Positions 1-9,436 of a stretch of DNA of 64,000 bases are shown here, one piece after another; position 1 is the first letter of the stretch; every line of letters begins with the position of its first letter. The position numbers were made by a program, and so were the translations under genes. The stretch is from Ensifer sp. WSM1721. GTDB lineage: Bacteria > Pseudomonadota > Alphaproteobacteria > Rhizobiales > Rhizobiaceae. The DNA is taken from NCBI RefSeq assembly GCF_000513895.2, contig NZ_CP165785.1, forward strand, positions 186,001 through 250,000, read 5' to 3'. Below the pieces are notes generated by a model. That model had not been told where the DNA came from. It searched no databases and was given only the letters and a program-made list of their open reading frames with translations.

Positions 1-1
1 T

Positions 2-1024
2 CCGCGGATGGAGCAGACGCGTTTCTGTAATTCCGGGACCGAGGCGGTTCTGGCCGCAGTGAAAGGCGCGCGCGCATTAACCGGTCGGCATAGGATAGCA
101 AAGTTCGAGGGCTGTTATCACGGCGCCTACGATTGGGTTGAGGTCAGTCTCGATCCAGCGCCTGCCAATTGGGACGATGAGAACGGTAACCCCGCATCGG
201 TTCGCTGCAATGCCGGAACACCGGACTCCGTGCTGCGCGAGACGGTCGTTCTTCCGTACGACGATCCTCAGCGCTGCGCCGACATCCTGCGACGCGAAGG
301 TCGCTCGCTGGCCGCGGTCATCGTCGATCCTCACGCCTCGCGGGCCGGCACTGTGCCGATGACGAAGGAAACTGCCACCGTTGTGCAGGCGGCCTGCCGT
401 CGGGACGGAATCATGCTGATCGCCGACGAGGTAATCAGCTTTCGGCTCTCGTTTGAAGGTGCTTCGCCGCTCTTTGGCCTCGAACCGGATCTGGTGACAA
501 CGGCCAAGATCATTGGCGGCGGATTGCCCATCGGCGCGGTTTCCGGACCAGCCGATCGCATGTCGGTCTTCGACCATTCTACTGGGAAGCCCAAGGTGTC
601 GATGGGTGGGACATTCAGCGCCAATCCGCTCAGCATGGCGGCGGGCTTGGCCTCGCTTGCACACTATTGCCAATCGGCTGTAGATCGAATGAACGGACTC
701 GGCGACAGACTTCGGCAGGAGGTTCGCAACGGGTTCGCCAAGGCCGGTGTGGCTGCGACCGTGACGGGAATGGGGTCATTGTTCCGGCTTCACTTGGGTC
801 CAGATGAAGTGACTGGCTACCGAAGCGCGTTTGCGAATGCCGAAAAGGCGAAGCTAACTCGCCGGATCCACTTGGCAATGTTGAATGAAAGCATCCTCCT
901 TACGCCCAACTGCTCAGGGGCGCTTTCCACTCCCATGACCGGAGCTGAGGTTCTTTCGATTGCGGACAAACTCGTACACGTCGTCGAAAGAGAGCTTAGC
1001 GCTCGCCAGGGCGTAGCAGGCTAG
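2..1024 (+). CDS. Class III PLP aminotransferase, GSA-aminomutase-like (5' partial)
   Basis: Partial gene: the frame is open to the first base of the window, so the N-terminus is missing. It is a fold-type I PLP enzyme of the glutamate-1-semialdehyde 2,1-aminomutase / omega-aminotransferase family. Visible marks are the early NSGTEAV cofactor-phosphate motif, the DEV of the aspartate that binds the pyridine nitrogen (ADEVISFRL), and the Schiff-base lysine in TTAKIIGGGLPIGA. About 340 residues of an expected 430 or so are present. It lies 61 bp upstream of hyuA on the same strand, so a link to hydantoin, 5-oxoproline or amino-ketone metabolism is likely. True haem-pathway HemL is less likely because of this catabolic setting. 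The substrate cannot be read from the sequence. Confidence 0.85.
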   Translation, partial: PRMEQTRFCNSGTEAVLAAVKGARALTGRHRIAKFEGCYHGAYDWVEVSLDPAPANWDDENGNPASVRCNAGTPDSVLRETVVLPYDDPQRCADILRREGRSLAAVIVDPHASRAGTVPMTKETATVVQAACRRDGIMLIADEVISFRLSFEGASPLFGLEPDLVTTAKIIGGGLPIGAVSGPADRMSVFDHSTGKPKVSMGGTFSANPLSMAAGLASLAHYCQSAVDRMNGLGDRLRQEVRNGFAKAGVAATVTGMGSLFRLHLGPDEVTGYRSAFANAEKAKLTRRIHLAMLNESILLTPNCSGALSTPMTGAEVLSIADKLVHVVERELSARQGVAG

Positions 1025-1085
1025 AGGTGGAGAGTGTCGCTAAAACGTTGATGAGTTTGACGCATATAGCAAAGACAAACCAGGG

Positions 1086-3176
1086 ATGAGTGGACGGCCA
1101 ATGTTAGTTACACCTTACCGAGTGGGAGTTGATATCGGCGGCACTTTTACCGACCTGGTCATGGTCGATGCCAGAGGCGCCGTACGCGCGTTCAAAGCGC
1201 CTTCGGTGCCGTCCGATCCGACGGAGGGTGTGCTATCCGCAGTACGACTGGCGGCCGACTCGTTGGGAATTGATGTCCAGTCGTTCCTCTCCAATACCGA
1301 ACTATTTGTGCACGGTTCGACCATTGCTACGAACACGCTGCTCGAAAAGAAGGGCGCGAAGGTCGGGCTTCTCGTCACGGAAGGCTTCCGAGACTCGCTG
1401 GAGATCAGGAGATCCATCCGCGAGAATGTGTGGGATCATCGACGGCCGTTTCCACAGGTACTGGTTCCCCGTTACTTGCGCCTACCGGTGACTGAGCGAA
1501 TCGAGCACGATGGCACAGTGCGGATCCCTTTCAATCCGGATTCCGTTGCCGCGGCGGCGCGCGTTTTTGCAGAGGAAGGTGTCGAGGCAGTCGCGATCTG
1601 CCTACTGCATTCCTATGCCAACCCAGCACACGAGAGCGCAGCGAAGGCCGAGCTTAAGAGACATCTTCCCGATATCTGGGTCACCGCTTCGTCGGACATC
1701 GCGCCGACAATCGGCGAGTACGAGAGAACGTCCACGACAGTTGTCAACGCCTATGTCTCGCGACGGGTCGTCCCCTATCTCGAGAGCCTGGCTTGGCGGC
1801 TCGCAGCGTTAGGACTGCCGCGCAAGCTCTTGATGATCCAATCAAACGGCGGAGCGATCTCGATTGACGAAATCGGCCATGCGCCCGCGAGCCTCGTTCT
1901 CTCGGGGCCTGCAGCCGGCGTCGGTTCGCTGAAGTTCTTTGGCCAGGATACCGGATCGGATCACCTGATCTCGATCGAGGTTGGCGGAACGAGCTGCGAC
2001 GTCACACTGATGCAGGACGGCATGGTCTCCATGACCGACCAGATTGTGGTTGACGGTTACCACCTCAATATTCCGGCCGTCGACATCCACACGGTTGGGG
2101 CGGGCGGCGGGACCATTGCATCGGTAGATCGTGCGGGCCTTCTGGCTGCCGGGCCGGAAGGCGCGGGCTCCACGCCCGGACCTGCATGCTACGGACGCGG
2201 CGGCGAGCGACCGACTGTAACCGACGCGCAGCTGGCGCTCGGCCGGCTCAAGCCGGGTCCTTATGCGGGCGGCGTGATCACATTGAGCTTGGAAAGAGCC
2301 GTCGAGGCGATCGAGACCCACGTTGCAAAACCACTCGGTCTCAGTGTCACTGACGCGGCTGCCGGCATCATCCAGCTCGTCGAGCAGAACATCCTTCATG
2401 CTGTGGAGCGGGCCTCCCTGGAAAAAGGCTACAATCCGAGGATGTTCACGCTCGTTGCGGCCGGCGGAGCCGGCCCGTTGCACGGCCCTTCGACGGCTCG
2501 GCTGCTCGGTAGCTCGAGCCTTTATGTTCCGCGGCTTGCGGGCGTATTCTGCGCATTCGGCATGTGCAATTCTGACCTTCGCCACGACTACGTACGAAGC
2601 TGGCTCAAAGATCTCGACAGTCAGGCGGACTCGAGACCAGATCGCCTCGAAGGCGCGTTCGAAGAGATGCAGGCGGAAGCGATTGAAGTTCTGGCCCGCG
2701 AAGGTTTCACCGGAAGCAAGGCGCTTTTAAAGCGGGCCTACGATCTGCGTTATTTCGGCCAGCAATGGACCGTCGCTGTTGAAAGTTCTTCGACCAACCC
2801 AGCGTCGATACGGGCAGCATTCGAGCAGGCCTATCAACGCCTTTTTGGTTACGTACAGCCCTCGGGCGCTATCGAGGTCGTCAATCTGCGACTGGCCGCG
2901 ATCGGCAAGCTGGATGCTTTGGAGGTCGCGAAGATTCCCGGCGACGTGAGGGACCCCGTTGCTCAGTCGCGGCGCCCGGTTTGGATCAACAAAGAAGTGG
3001 GTTTTGTCGATACTCCCGTCTACGACGGGACAGTCCTTACTCCACGTCAGCAGTTGATCGGCCCGGCCATTATCGAAGAAGCGACCACGACACTCATTAT
3101 CGGCGTGGGCGACAAGCTGACGATGACCGATGCTGGCAACTATCATATCGACATTGCGCATGGCGAGGCGGCATGA
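1086..3176 (+). CDS. hyuA: Hydantoinase/oxoprolinase family protein, HyuA-type subunit
   Basis: ATP-dependent amidohydrolase subunit of the N-methylhydantoinase A / 5-oxoprolinase / acetophenone carboxylase family, cytosolic. The N-terminal ASKHA phosphate-binding motif VGVDIGGTFTDLV starts near residue 13 and a second phosphate loop (LSGPAAGVG) lies near residue 270. The length of 696 residues is normal for a stand-alone A subunit. The partner B subunit follows after 112 bp. These enzymes use ATP to open a cyclic amide or to carboxylate a ketone, and the family name alone does not fix the substrate. The neighbouring aminotransferase, GMC oxidoreductase and FAH hydrolase argue for a short catabolic pathway. 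A second ATG at 1101 is a possible alternative start. Confidence 0.9.
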   Translation: MSGRPMLVTPYRVGVDIGGTFTDLVMVDARGAVRAFKAPSVPSDPTEGVLSAVRLAADSLGIDVQSFLSNTELFVHGSTIATNTLLEKKGAKVGLLVTEGFRDSLEIRRSIRENVWDHRRPFPQVLVPRYLRLPVTERIEHDGTVRIPFNPDSVAAAARVFAEEGVEAVAICLLHSYANPAHESAAKAELKRHLPDIWVTASSDIAPTIGEYERTSTTVVNAYVSRRVVPYLESLAWRLAALGLPRKLLMIQSNGGAISIDEIGHAPASLVLSGPAAGVGSLKFFGQDTGSDHLISIEVGGTSCDVTLMQDGMVSMTDQIVVDGYHLNIPAVDIHTVGAGGGTIASVDRAGLLAAGPEGAGSTPGPACYGRGGERPTVTDAQLALGRLKPGPYAGGVITLSLERAVEAIETHVAKPLGLSVTDAAAGIIQLVEQNILHAVERASLEKGYNPRMFTLVAAGGAGPLHGPSTARLLGSSSLYVPRLAGVFCAFGMCNSDLRHDYVRSWLKDLDSQADSRPDRLEGAFEEMQAEAIEVLAREGFTGSKALLKRAYDLRYFGQQWTVAVESSSTNPASIRAAFEQAYQRLFGYVQPSGAIEVVNLRLAAIGKLDALEVAKIPGDVRDPVAQSRRPVWINKEVGFVDTPVYDGTVLTPRQQLIGPAIIEEATTTLIIGVGDKLTMTDAGNYHIDIAHGEAA

Positions 3177-3288
3177 AGATGCGAGCCATTCTTTGGAGTT
3201 CTTTGGAAAGGCGGCACCGGTGCCGCGATGGCAGTCAAATGTCGGGCCGGACAAGCCGCTTTATGCAGGGGGGTGATAAGGCCAAACC

Positions 3289-5049
3289 ATGAGTACCACT
3301 TTGTCCACCGAATACGATCCGGTTCTCATCGCCATCCTGCAGCGGCAGCTTGATCACATCAGCCTGCAGATGGGAATGATCATGATCCGCACCGCGCGAA
3401 GCCCAATATTTAGCCAGAGCCATGATTTCTCATGCTTTCTGAGCAATGCAAGAGGTGAAACGGTCGCGCAGGCCGACGGACTGCCGATTCATTCCGGCAG
3501 TGGCGGATTCGCCGTCCGCGCAGTCTTGAGGGATTTCGCGGACCGCATCGAGCCGGAAGACGTTTTCATTCTAAGCGATCCCTATGCCGCAGGCGGGAAT
3601 CATCTGCCTGATTGGACCCTTATCCGCCCCGTCTTCGTTGATGGCGAACTGATGGGATTCTGCAGCAACCGCGCCCACCAGTCCGATATCGGTGGTGGCG
3701 CCGCAGGCACCTACAATGCGAAGGCAACCGAAATCTTCCATGAGGGGATTCGATTGCCCGTTCTCAAGTTGATAGAAAGAGGAAAGCTACGGGACGACCT
3801 TTGGCGCATGCTGCTCCTTAACTCGCGTTGCCCGGACCTTTTAGAAGGCGATCTCGGCGCCATGATAGGCTCGACGCGCATCGGAGCGCAGCGTCTGGCC
3901 GATATCATCGCTCAGCATGGCGTCAAAAACGGGAATGCCTATCTCGAAGCTGTTCTTGATTATGGCGAGCGGCGGATGCGCCAGGCCATTTTGGAACTTC
4001 CAAACGGCACTTGGGAAGCATCGGATATCAGCGACACCGACTGCTTCGAGCTCGTAGACATCGAAACTCGCGTGAAGCTGATTATCGACGAGGACGTGAT
4101 CACATTTGATTTCACCGGGACGTCGCCGCAGATCAAAGGCTTCAAAAATAGTGGTATCGCCAACACTCATTCGGCTGTCTATTGCGCTCTTTCCGCGTTT
4201 CTGGACCCCGCGATTCCGCACAATGAGGGCGCCTATCGTTGCGTGAAGATCATGGCGCCAGAGGGTACGGTCGTGAACGCTTTGCCGCCGGCCCCGATGA
4301 CGATGAACACGGTGTTTCCGGCGATCGACATTATGAACGCGTGCTGGGGTGCGCTAGCGCAAGCCGATCCCGACCGCGCCTGCGCGGGCTGGGGCAAATC
4401 GGTATTCGGCATTTCGTCCGGCAAGAAGCCCTCCGGCGGCGTCTTTGTTCTTTATCACTGGCATGGCAGTTCCGGTGGTGGCGCAGTGAAAGGGCGGGAT
4501 GGCTTTCCCACTTCCAGCCACCAGATGACGCTCGGCGGAATGTTCATTCCGAACGTGGAAACGTATGAGCAATCTTATCCGATCCGCGTGCATCGCTACG
4601 AGATGCGCTGCGATACCGGCGGGGCTGGCCAGTATCGCGGTGGAACCGGCGTTGACTACGTGGTCGATGTGCTGGCCGGCGGTGAGCATCTGCTGCGAGG
4701 AGAAGGCGCTCGCAAACAGACCGGCGCTGGCGTCAATGGCGGTCAATGGGGTGCGAAGGGATCGATAAAAGCCTTCGATCTAGCGACCGGCGAAGAACTT
4801 GCCTGCCCCCCATATGGGGTCGAGGAGGTCGAACCGTTCCACCTTGTGATCGAGGCTTCAGCCGGCGGCGGTTGGGGACACCCGCACGAGCGTGACCCCG
4901 AGGCTGTTTTGCGCGACGTCCGCGATGGCGTCGTGTCTCGGCATGCAGCGCTACAGACATATGGTGTCGAGGTCTCGGAAGATGGGAAATCCGTTCGGTC
5001 GACCGAAGCGAGACGACAGACGTCAGGCGTTCAGCCTTATGTCCACTGA
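3289..5049 (+). CDS. hyuB: Hydantoinase B/oxoprolinase family protein, HyuB-type subunit
   Basis: Partner of HyuA; together they form the heteromeric ATP-dependent hydantoinase/5-oxoprolinase-type enzyme. The 586-residue length fits the family, with the N-terminal block (LQRQLDHISLQMGMIMIRTA), the SDPYAAGGNHLPDW region near residue 97 and the late glycine-rich YRGGTGVDY motif near residue 445. The gap after hyuA is 112 bp with no obvious hairpin, consistent with one transcript. A small NTF2-like gene follows. Possible substrates are N-methylhydantoins, 5-oxoproline or an aromatic ketone; the sequence does not distinguish them. Confidence 0.9.
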   Translation: MSTTLSTEYDPVLIAILQRQLDHISLQMGMIMIRTARSPIFSQSHDFSCFLSNARGETVAQADGLPIHSGSGGFAVRAVLRDFADRIEPEDVFILSDPYAAGGNHLPDWTLIRPVFVDGELMGFCSNRAHQSDIGGGAAGTYNAKATEIFHEGIRLPVLKLIERGKLRDDLWRMLLLNSRCPDLLEGDLGAMIGSTRIGAQRLADIIAQHGVKNGNAYLEAVLDYGERRMRQAILELPNGTWEASDISDTDCFELVDIETRVKLIIDEDVITFDFTGTSPQIKGFKNSGIANTHSAVYCALSAFLDPAIPHNEGAYRCVKIMAPEGTVVNALPPAPMTMNTVFPAIDIMNACWGALAQADPDRACAGWGKSVFGISSGKKPSGGVFVLYHWHGSSGGGAVKGRDGFPTSSHQMTLGGMFIPNVETYEQSYPIRVHRYEMRCDTGGAGQYRGGTGVDYVVDVLAGGEHLLRGEGARKQTGAGVNGGQWGAKGSIKAFDLATGEELACPPYGVEEVEPFHLVIEASAGGGWGHPHERDPEAVLRDVRDGVVSRHAALQTYGVEVSEDGKSVRSTEARRQTSGVQPYVH

Positions 5050-5159
5050 GCGTCGTTTTGAACTTCCAGACGATCGTTTGCGGATCCCAAATGTAAGTCG
5101 GACAACCGGTGATGCACCGGGCGGACGCCTGTCCGCCGTACAAAGGCAAGGGAGTTAAA

Positions 5160-5579
5160 ATGAGCAAAAAGCGCGCGATGGATATTCTTCGTGAGTATCA
5201 CGACGCCTGGTCGAGCGGAGATGTCGAGGCTGGTTGCAGCTTCTATGCTGATAATCTGATCGTTCACATGGGCGGCACACATCCTGTTCTTTCCGGTGAC
5301 TTCCATGGGGCCAATGGCTTTGTCGAAGGCTGGGTGAACAAGGTCGCGGCTTACACTGACAAGTGGATCGTGGGCGGCGAGGCTGGCCATGACGAGGTTA
5401 TCGCGGAGTCGGATGACGCGATTCTAATCATGGTTCATGAGATTTGGGCGCGTGGTGACAAGCAGGTCCGCACCGACCGCCTTGCGGCCTATCGTTTCGA
5501 GAATGAGAAGATCGTGGAATGCTGGTTCTGCGACATGCGCCAGGCGGAAGTCGACCACTTCTTCGCTGATGTTCGGTAG
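5160..5579 (+). CDS. NTF2-fold (SnoaL-like) small protein
   Basis: A 139-residue protein with the cone-shaped NTF2/SnoaL pattern: an N-terminal helix (AMDILREYHDAWSSGDVE), a central FYADNLIVHMGG strand, FHGANGFVEGWVNKVA, and a C-terminal sheet ending in CWFCDMRQAEVDHFF. The start at 5160 is chosen because AAGGCAAGGGAG lies just upstream; an earlier in-frame ATG at 5109 would add 17 poorly conserved residues. Members act as small isomerases, hydratases, cyclases or ligand-binding partners. It sits between hyuB and a GMC oxidoreductase and probably serves that pathway. No specific function can be assigned. Confidence 0.75.
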   Translation: MSKKRAMDILREYHDAWSSGDVEAGCSFYADNLIVHMGGTHPVLSGDFHGANGFVEGWVNKVAAYTDKWIVGGEAGHDEVIAESDDAILIMVHEIWARGDKQVRTDRLAAYRFENEKIVECWFCDMRQAEVDHFFADVR

Positions 5580-5777
5580 AGGTCAGAGGCAGGCGATCAT
5601 CGGTCGTTGATCGTCGGTTTCGCGAGGTCGAGCTTCTTAACTGCCTCTGTGACCAGCGTCACATTGAAAGAGGGGCTGTGATAAGCCGCTGGATTCTCGT
5701 GATCCGGTATGGCGCACGGACCCGAGGGCGACACTCTCTCGGCGGTGCGGGCAGACTTAAGATTGGGGGAAAGAGCC

Positions 5778-7364
5778 ATGCCCGATTTTATCGTAGTAGG
5801 TGGAGGATCCGCAGGATGTGCGATAGCGGGCCGCCTGAGTGAGGATCCGGACGTGTCCGTGACGTTGTTCGAGGCGGGACCAAGGGACAGTAGTATCTGG
5901 ATCCGTTTCCCTGTGACGTTCTACAAATCCTTCAAGAGCTCTTTGCTTCACTGGTACAAGATCGAAAAGCTGAAGCATCAGAACGATCTTGAAACACAAG
6001 TCGGGCAAGCGCGGGTTTTGGGCGGCGGTAGTTCGCTCAACGCGATGATCTATATTAGGGGAGCGCCTGAAGATTACGACCGTTGGGCGGCGCACGGGGC
6101 AGAAGGCTGGGGCTACAAGGATGTTCTTCCGTATTTCCGCAAGGCGGAAAACAACGAAGTATATTCAAACGATGCACATGGGCAGGAGGGGCCTTTAAGC
6201 GTCTCTAACCAGCAGCACACCCTTCCGCTGACCAAGGCCTGGGTAAAAGCCTGCCAGGAGGCAGGAATGCCCTACAATCCAGACTTCAATTCTGGACAGC
6301 TGCAGGGCGCGGGTTTGTATCAGTTGACCACCAAGAACGGTCGTCGATGCAGCTCGGCGGACGCCTATCTGCATACGGCGCGAAAGCGCCGCAACCTGAA
6401 CATTGTCACGAACAAGCAGGTCACAAAGATCATTGTGGAAGGCGGTCGCGCTGTCGGTGTTCAGTACGTTGAGAACGGCCGTCTGATGACAATGCGTGCC
6501 GAACGTGAGGTCGTCGTTTCTTCAGGAGCCATCGGATCGCCCCGTCTTCTGCTGCTTTCTGGCATCGGGCCGGCATCCGATCTTCAGCGCGTCGGCGTCG
6601 ATGTCGTACACGATCTTCCAGGCGTCGGTCAGAACCTGCAAGACCATACCGACTGTTTCCTGATCTACAACCTCAAATCAAACACGAGCTATGACAAGTA
6701 CAAGAAGCTGCGGTGGCAGTTGGCTGCCGCCGCGCAATATGCGATGTTCGGGAGTGGCCCGATCACGTCGAACATCTGCGAGGGCGGTGCCTTCTGGTGG
6801 GGAGATCGAACGGATCCCATTCCCGATCTGCAGTATCACTTCCTAGCTGGTGCCGGTATTGAGGAAGGCGTTGAGACCACGGCCAGCGGAAGTGGATGTA
6901 CACTGAATGTGTATGCCTGCCGCCCAAAGTCTCGGGGGAGGGTTGCGCTTCGATCGTCAGACCCATCCGTTCCTCCACTCGTGGATCCTAATTACCTCAG
7001 TCATCCACACGACGTAGACCGCCTCGTTGACGGCATCCGGTTCGGTCAGGAGATTATGGCGCAGCCATCGATGCGGAAGTTCGTCAGCGAGGCGCATCTT
7101 CCCGAAAAGCCGCTCAAGACGCGTGCAGAATTTGAAGCCTTTGTCAGAAAGTACACGCAGGGAGCCTATCATCTAAGCGGCGCCTGCAAGATCGGAACCG
7201 ACAAGATGGCAGTGGTGGATCCGCAATTGCGGGTCCATGGCATCGACGGTCTGCGGATCGCCGACACTTCCGTCATGCCGTTCGTCACGTCGGGCAATCT
7301 AAATGCACCTGCAATCATGATCGGCGAGCGCGCTGCCGATTTTCTGAAAGGGAATAGGATTTGA
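5778..7364 (+). CDS. GMC-family FAD-dependent oxidoreductase (choline dehydrogenase-like)
   Basis: A 528-residue glucose-methanol-choline oxidoreductase that oxidises an alcohol. It has the N-terminal FAD Rossmann motif VVGGGSAGC, the first GMC signature (ARVLGGGSSLNAMIYIRG), the second signature SSGAIGSPRLLLLSGIGP, and near the C-terminus the catalytic His (YHLSGACKIG) and Asn (SGNLNAPAIMIGE). The start at 5778 is preceded by GGGGGAAAGAG; an earlier in-frame ATG at 5709 would put 23 residues before the Rossmann fold. It has no membrane anchor. The nearby etfBA could take its electrons, although GMC enzymes more often use quinone or oxygen. The substrate is unknown; choline is only the best-known family example. 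Confidence 0.92.
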   Translation: MPDFIVVGGGSAGCAIAGRLSEDPDVSVTLFEAGPRDSSIWIRFPVTFYKSFKSSLLHWYKIEKLKHQNDLETQVGQARVLGGGSSLNAMIYIRGAPEDYDRWAAHGAEGWGYKDVLPYFRKAENNEVYSNDAHGQEGPLSVSNQQHTLPLTKAWVKACQEAGMPYNPDFNSGQLQGAGLYQLTTKNGRRCSSADAYLHTARKRRNLNIVTNKQVTKIIVEGGRAVGVQYVENGRLMTMRAEREVVVSSGAIGSPRLLLLSGIGPASDLQRVGVDVVHDLPGVGQNLQDHTDCFLIYNLKSNTSYDKYKKLRWQLAAAAQYAMFGSGPITSNICEGGAFWWGDRTDPIPDLQYHFLAGAGIEEGVETTASGSGCTLNVYACRPKSRGRVALRSSDPSVPPLVDPNYLSHPHDVDRLVDGIRFGQEIMAQPSMRKFVSEAHLPEKPLKTRAEFEAFVRKYTQGAYHLSGACKIGTDKMAVVDPQLRVHGIDGLRIADTSVMPFVTSGNLNAPAIMIGERAADFLKGNRI

Positions 7365-7498
7365 AGACCCTTTGTGCGCCTATCGTCCCCTGTCCGGAAC
7401 GATGTGCGTAGAACGTTTTACGCCGTGGTCTTCGAGCATTCAGACGTTGTTACACTTGCTCTTGAACCGAAAGCACCTGTCCAGGTGGAGGAGAACCA

Positions 7499-8386
7499 AT
7501 GAAACTCGTTTCCTTTGATTCAGCCGGCTCTTGGCGGCCAGGTGTGGTGCTGGGTTCGGCAGTCTTTGACGTGGAGATGCTCCTCAAAGGCGGCAGCAGC
7601 GCAGACACGCATCGAATCTCCTCTGTGCGTGACCTACTGCGCGAACACGGGGCAGCGCTTCCCAAGCTGTCGGAGCGTCTCATAGCGGCCGCCCGCGAGA
7701 AACCCCAGGCCCAGATAGGGTCACTTGATACCTTACGGCTTGGCCCACCCGTCATAGACCCGGCTAAAGTGCTCTGCATCGGTCTCAACTACAACGACCA
7801 TGTTGCCGAGACCGGGCGGGCACTCCCTTCCCATCCGGATGTATTCGCGAAGTTCGCCAGCACATTGATTGGTCCGTATGACGAGGTGCGTTGCTCCAAC
7901 ATCACCCAAAACTTGGATTTTGAAGGTGAGCTTGCAATCGTTATTGGCCGGGAATGTCGCGCTGTCGCTGTCGAAAACGCGCTCGATTTCGTTGCTGGCG
8001 TGACGGTTTTGAATGACGTCACGGCACGCGATCTTCAGTATCGCGGAACACAATGGCTGCCAGGAAAGGCTGTCGATGCTTCCACGCCGTGCGGTCCAGC
8101 GCTCGTCACACTGGATGAGGCGGGAGACGTGCAAAATCTCGATATTGCGACCCGCGTGAACGGAGTCCAGGTCCAGTCCTCGAACACGCGTTATATGATC
8201 TTCCCGGTGCGAGAGTTGGTAACTTACATCTCGTACTTTCTGACACTCTCGCCAGGCGACATCATCACCACGGGCACGCCCCAGGGCATAGGAGCCAAGC
8301 GGCAACCTCCATTGTGGTTGAAGCCGGGCGACACAGTCGAGGTGGAACTTCAGCACGTCGGCGTGCTGCGCAACGTTGTCCGCTGA
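7499..8386 (+). CDS. Fumarylacetoacetate hydrolase (FAH) family protein
   Basis: A 295-residue protein with an N-terminal cap domain of about 80 residues and a C-terminal FAH fold. The divalent-metal ligands are visible as Glu142 and Glu144 in DFEGELAIVIG and Asp173 in LNDVTARDLQ; VLCIGLNYNDHVAE (about 91-104) is the usual family entry motif. Such enzymes hydrolyse C-C bonds of beta-diketo acids, decarboxylate oxaloacetate-like acids, or act as ureidoglycolate lyase or 2-keto-3-deoxy acid dehydratase. GGTGGAGGAGAACC precedes the ATG. Placed after a GMC oxidoreductase, it may process the keto acid made from the oxidised alcohol; that is inference. Confidence 0.9.
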   Translation: MKLVSFDSAGSWRPGVVLGSAVFDVEMLLKGGSSADTHRISSVRDLLREHGAALPKLSERLIAAAREKPQAQIGSLDTLRLGPPVIDPAKVLCIGLNYNDHVAETGRALPSHPDVFAKFASTLIGPYDEVRCSNITQNLDFEGELAIVIGRECRAVAVENALDFVAGVTVLNDVTARDLQYRGTQWLPGKAVDASTPCGPALVTLDEAGDVQNLDIATRVNGVQVQSSNTRYMIFPVRELVTYISYFLTLSPGDIITTGTPQGIGAKRQPPLWLKPGDTVEVELQHVGVLRNVVR

Positions 8387-8571
8387 CGGAAATGTCACGG
8401 CGACCACTCGAAAATGCTACAGGGCGTATTCATCCGAAGCAGGTGGCATCCGCCTTGGCTGGGGTTCTGCGTGATGCGGCTGATATCGCTTATCTCGCTC
8501 GCAGCGCATAAGCCACCAGCATAACGCAAAGTTCAAAGGAATGGGCCTCGAGCAATCAAGGGATTATCTCC

Positions 8572-9321
8572 ATGAAAATCTTGGTAACGGTGAAGCGGGT
8601 CGTCGACTTCAACGTGAAGATCCGCGTGAAGGCGGACGGCACGGGCGTCGAACTTGCCAATGTCAAGATGTCGATGAACCCGTTCGACGAGATCTCGGTC
8701 GAAGAGGCGCTCAGGCTGAAAGAGGCCGGCAAGGCGAGCGAAGTCGTCGTCGTCTCGATCGGTCCGGCCAAGGCCGAGGAGACGCTTCGCACCGCGCTCG
8801 CCATGGGCGCCGACCGGGCGATCCTCGTCGAGACCGAGGACCAGGTCGAGCCGCTCGCCGTCGCCAAGATCGTCAAGAGTGTGGCCGAGGCCGAACAGCC
8901 GGGGCTGATCATTGTCGGCAAGCAGGCGATCGACGACGATTCCAACCAGACCGGCCAGATGCTGTCGGCACTGCTCGGCTGGCCGCAGGGCACCTTCGCC
9001 TCCAAGGTCGAGATCGGTGACGGCAAGGTCAATGTCACCCGCGAGGTCGATGGCGGGCTGCAGACGGTCGAACTGAAGCTGCCGGCGGTGGTGACCACCG
9101 ACCTCAGGCTGAACGAGCCGCGCTATGCCTCGCTGCCGAACATCATGAAGGCGAAGAAGAAGCCGCTCGACAAGAAGACCCCGGCCGACTTCGGCGTCGA
9201 CACCGCGCCCCGTCTCAAGGTGCTGAAGACGGAAGAGCCGTCGGGCCGCAAGGCCGGCATCAAGGTCAAATCGGTCGCCGAGCTCGTCGACAAGCTCAAG
9301 ACCGAAGCCGGCGTCCTCTAG
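8572..9321 (+). CDS. etfB: Electron transfer flavoprotein beta subunit
   Basis: Beta subunit (249 residues, normal length) of the FAD/AMP-binding electron transfer flavoprotein that carries electrons from acyl-CoA and other dehydrogenases to ETF-ubiquinone oxidoreductase. [20 protein letters not shown] at the N-terminus and the late region [20 protein letters not shown] plus [18 protein letters not shown] are typical of ETF-beta. Codon use is markedly more GC-rich at third positions than in the genes before it, as in a core gene. etfA follows after 115 bp that hold a palindromic repeat. It may supply an electron sink for dehydrogenases in this window or be an ordinary core gene caught at an island edge. 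Confidence 0.96.
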   Translation: MKILVTVKRVVDFNVKIRVKADGTGVELANVKMSMNPFDEISVEEALRLKEAGKASEVVVVSIGPAKAEETLRTALAMGADRAILVETEDQVEPLAVAKIVKSVAEAEQPGLIIVGKQAIDDDSNQTGQMLSALLGWPQGTFASKVEIGDGKVNVTREVDGGLQTVELKLPAVVTTDLRLNEPRYASLPNIMKAKKKPLDKKTPADFGVDTAPRLKVLKTEEPSGRKAGIKVKSVAELVDKLKTEAGVL

Positions 9322-9369
9322 TTCATGCGTCCGGAAAGTGGGAACCGGTTTCCGGACAAACGCATGAAC
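9321..9369. repeat. Imperfect intergenic palindrome (rhizobial-type short repeat)
   Basis: GTTCATGCGT (9321-9330) pairs with ACGCATGAAC (9360-9369), and CCGGAAA (9331-9337) pairs with TTTCCGG (9349-9355), leaving a short bulge and an 11-nt loop. It begins on the last base of the etfB stop codon. The shape and the CCGGAAA...GGTTTCCGG core resemble short palindromic repeats scattered between rhizobial genes. It could fold in the etfBA transcript and tune etfA expression, or be a simple repeat insertion. Confidence 0.75.
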
Positions 9370-9436
9370 CACTTCAAAATCTTGGAGCTCCGATCCGCAG
9401 CGGGTTGTTGAGCTCATCGAAAGGGAGACCTTCATC

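Noticed and set aside
77..673. - strand frame opposite the class III aminotransferase
   Set aside because: Arg-rich shadow of a gene with clear PLP motifs.
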